In this document: in pieces, positions 5,799 to 6,456 of the stretch
How positions within the stretch are numbered: the first letter of the stretch is position 1
Layout of the letters: each line of letters opens with the position of its first letter
Assembly (NCBI GenBank): GCA_030622375.1
Contig: JAUXGC010000072.1
Coordinates: 1-6,456 of the forward strand
DNA length: 6,456 nt
Direction of reading: 5' to 3'
DNA from: Sulfurovum sp.
GTDB taxonomy: Bacteria; Campylobacterota; Campylobacteria; Campylobacterales; Sulfurovaceae
Made by a program: the position numbers and the translations under genes
The notes under the pieces: model-generated
The model's input: the letters and a program-made list of their open reading frames with translations, nothing else
What the model was told of the DNA's origin: nothing
Databases searched by the model: none

Positions 5799-6456
5799 AA
5801 AATAATAAGCAGACACTTCATAATGTTCAAATGTTACGAGCCATTGCAGCTATTTTGGTTGTTTTTCATCATGCTTTTCCTCATTATCAAGCGATGGGGG
5901 AGACATCTCAACTTATTGAATTCATTTCCAAATGGGGTTTTGCTGGTGTTGATATATTTTTTGTTATTAGTGGATTTATTATGGCTTACACAACATTCAG
6001 TAAAGAGCGAACTTTCAATAATGCCAAAAGATTCTTTAAACACCGTTTTTTTAGAATTTATCTTGGATATTGGCCATTTTTTATTGCCGCATTACTAATT
6101 GAAGCACTACTAGTTAGACCTAATAAACTTTCTACTCTTGATATTATCGGATCATTTTTTCTTACAAATGCTGATATGTTCCAACTTGTTCTTTCTGTTT
6201 CTTGGTCTTTGAGTTATGAAATTTATTTTTATTTTCTTTTTCTATTTACCTTCTTTTTCCCCATAAAACAACTTTACTTTTTGATACCTATTCTCTTCAT
6301 ATCTCTTGTGGCTATTGTATTTTATACTCACTTTAACCCACAAATGGTAGATAATTTTTTCTATTCATCTCTTTTATTAGAATTTTTTGCAGGAGTTCTG
6401 CTTTATATGTATCAAAAATATTTAATGAAACTTTGGATTTTACCTATTAGCCTACT
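5795..6456 (+). CDS. acyltransferase 3 family (OafA-like) membrane protein, N-terminal part, runs off right edge
   Basis: Acyltransferase-3 proteins are multi-span inner-membrane enzymes that transfer acyl groups, often acetyl, onto envelope sugars such as O-antigen or other glycans. 220 residues are visible of an expected 350 or more, with no stop before the window end. The first helix contains MLRAIAAILVVFHHAFPH with the family pattern Arg-x10-His (Arg15, His26). GVDIFFVISGFIM (51-63) is the second hallmark, FFKHRFFRIYLGYW (80-93) the basic loop and next helix start, and SVSWSLSYEIYFY (134-146) the WSLSxE motif. Further hydrophobic helices lie at about 94-107, 159-177 and 191-206. ATG 5795 overlaps the bioV stop as ATGA, and an in-frame TAA at 5789-5791 excludes an earlier start. 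ATG 5831 (Met13) is a weaker alternative that would also keep Arg15 and His26. The acceptor cannot be predicted. The gene is not part of the conserved block I remember from other Campylobacterota, so it may be a lineage-specific addition. Confidence 0.9.
   Translation, partial: MKNNKQTLHNVQMLRAIAAILVVFHHAFPHYQAMGETSQLIEFISKWGFAGVDIFFVISGFIMAYTTFSKERTFNNAKRFFKHRFFRIYLGYWPFFIAALLIEALLVRPNKLSTLDIIGSFFLTNADMFQLVLSVSWSLSYEIYFYFLFLFTFFFPIKQLYFLIPILFISLVAIVFYTHFNPQMVDNFFYSSLLLEFFAGVLLYMYQKYLMKLWILPISL

Noticed and set aside
681..6043. Several minus-strand open frames of 66-95 residues (for example 1072-1281, 3066-3308, 4428-4712, 4825-5112)
   Set aside because: All lie opposite well-supported genes, show no recognisable domains, and have composition expected from antisense of AT-rich coding sequence.
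5823..6098. 91-residue + strand open frame
   Set aside because: It lies out of frame inside the acyltransferase-3 gene, which has all the family motifs. The hydrophobicity is a shadow of the real frame.
1..6456. Mobile element, CRISPR array, tRNA or other RNA gene, phage or defence system
   Set aside because: No terminal repeats, transposase, regular direct repeats or tRNA-like cloverleaf were seen, and coding sequence fills the window almost completely.

Overview
The window is a dense block of six same-strand genes from an AT-rich genome. Gene content, gene order and protein character all point to the Campylobacterota (Epsilonproteobacteria), probably a free-living Sulfurimonas- or Sulfurovum-like member. 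The genus assignment is inference. From memory, the order aroB – MscS-family channel – MiaB-like methylthiotransferase – FtsH-like membrane ATPase – small hypothetical/BioV also occurs in Campylobacter jejuni (around Cj1008c to Cj1004) and Helicobacter pylori (around HP0283 to HP0287).

Layout, left to right, all on the + strand: (1) the 3' two thirds of aroB, 3-dehydroquinate synthase, cut by the left edge; (2) an MscS-family mechanosensitive channel with a signal peptide and a long, charged, probably coiled-coil periplasmic domain; (3) an MtaB-type radical-SAM tRNA methylthiotransferase starting at GTG; (4) an FtsH-like membrane AAA+ ATPase whose zinc-protease motif is destroyed; (5) a small alpha/beta-hydrolase recognised as BioV, the pimeloyl-ACP methyl ester esterase of biotin synthesis; (6) the 5' part of an acyltransferase-3 (OafA-like) membrane protein that runs off the right edge.

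There is no intergenic space. Successive junctions are a 4-base ATGA overlap, a 4-base GTGA overlap, a 26-base overlap, a 2-base gap and another 4-base ATGA overlap. The block therefore reads as one translationally coupled operon with its promoter left of the window and its terminator right of it. I saw no convincing promoter, terminator, RNA gene, mobile element or CRISPR inside. The products serve unrelated tasks (shikimate pathway, osmotic protection, tRNA modification, membrane proteostasis, biotin synthesis, envelope acylation), so this looks like a conserved housekeeping operon and not a single pathway.

The most interesting item is the AAA+ protein. It keeps every visible ATPase and pore element of FtsH and the overall fold of the peptidase domain, but the HExxH motif is replaced by QGAKA. 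It is thus a probable pseudoprotease encoded directly downstream of a membrane channel and a tRNA-modification enzyme.
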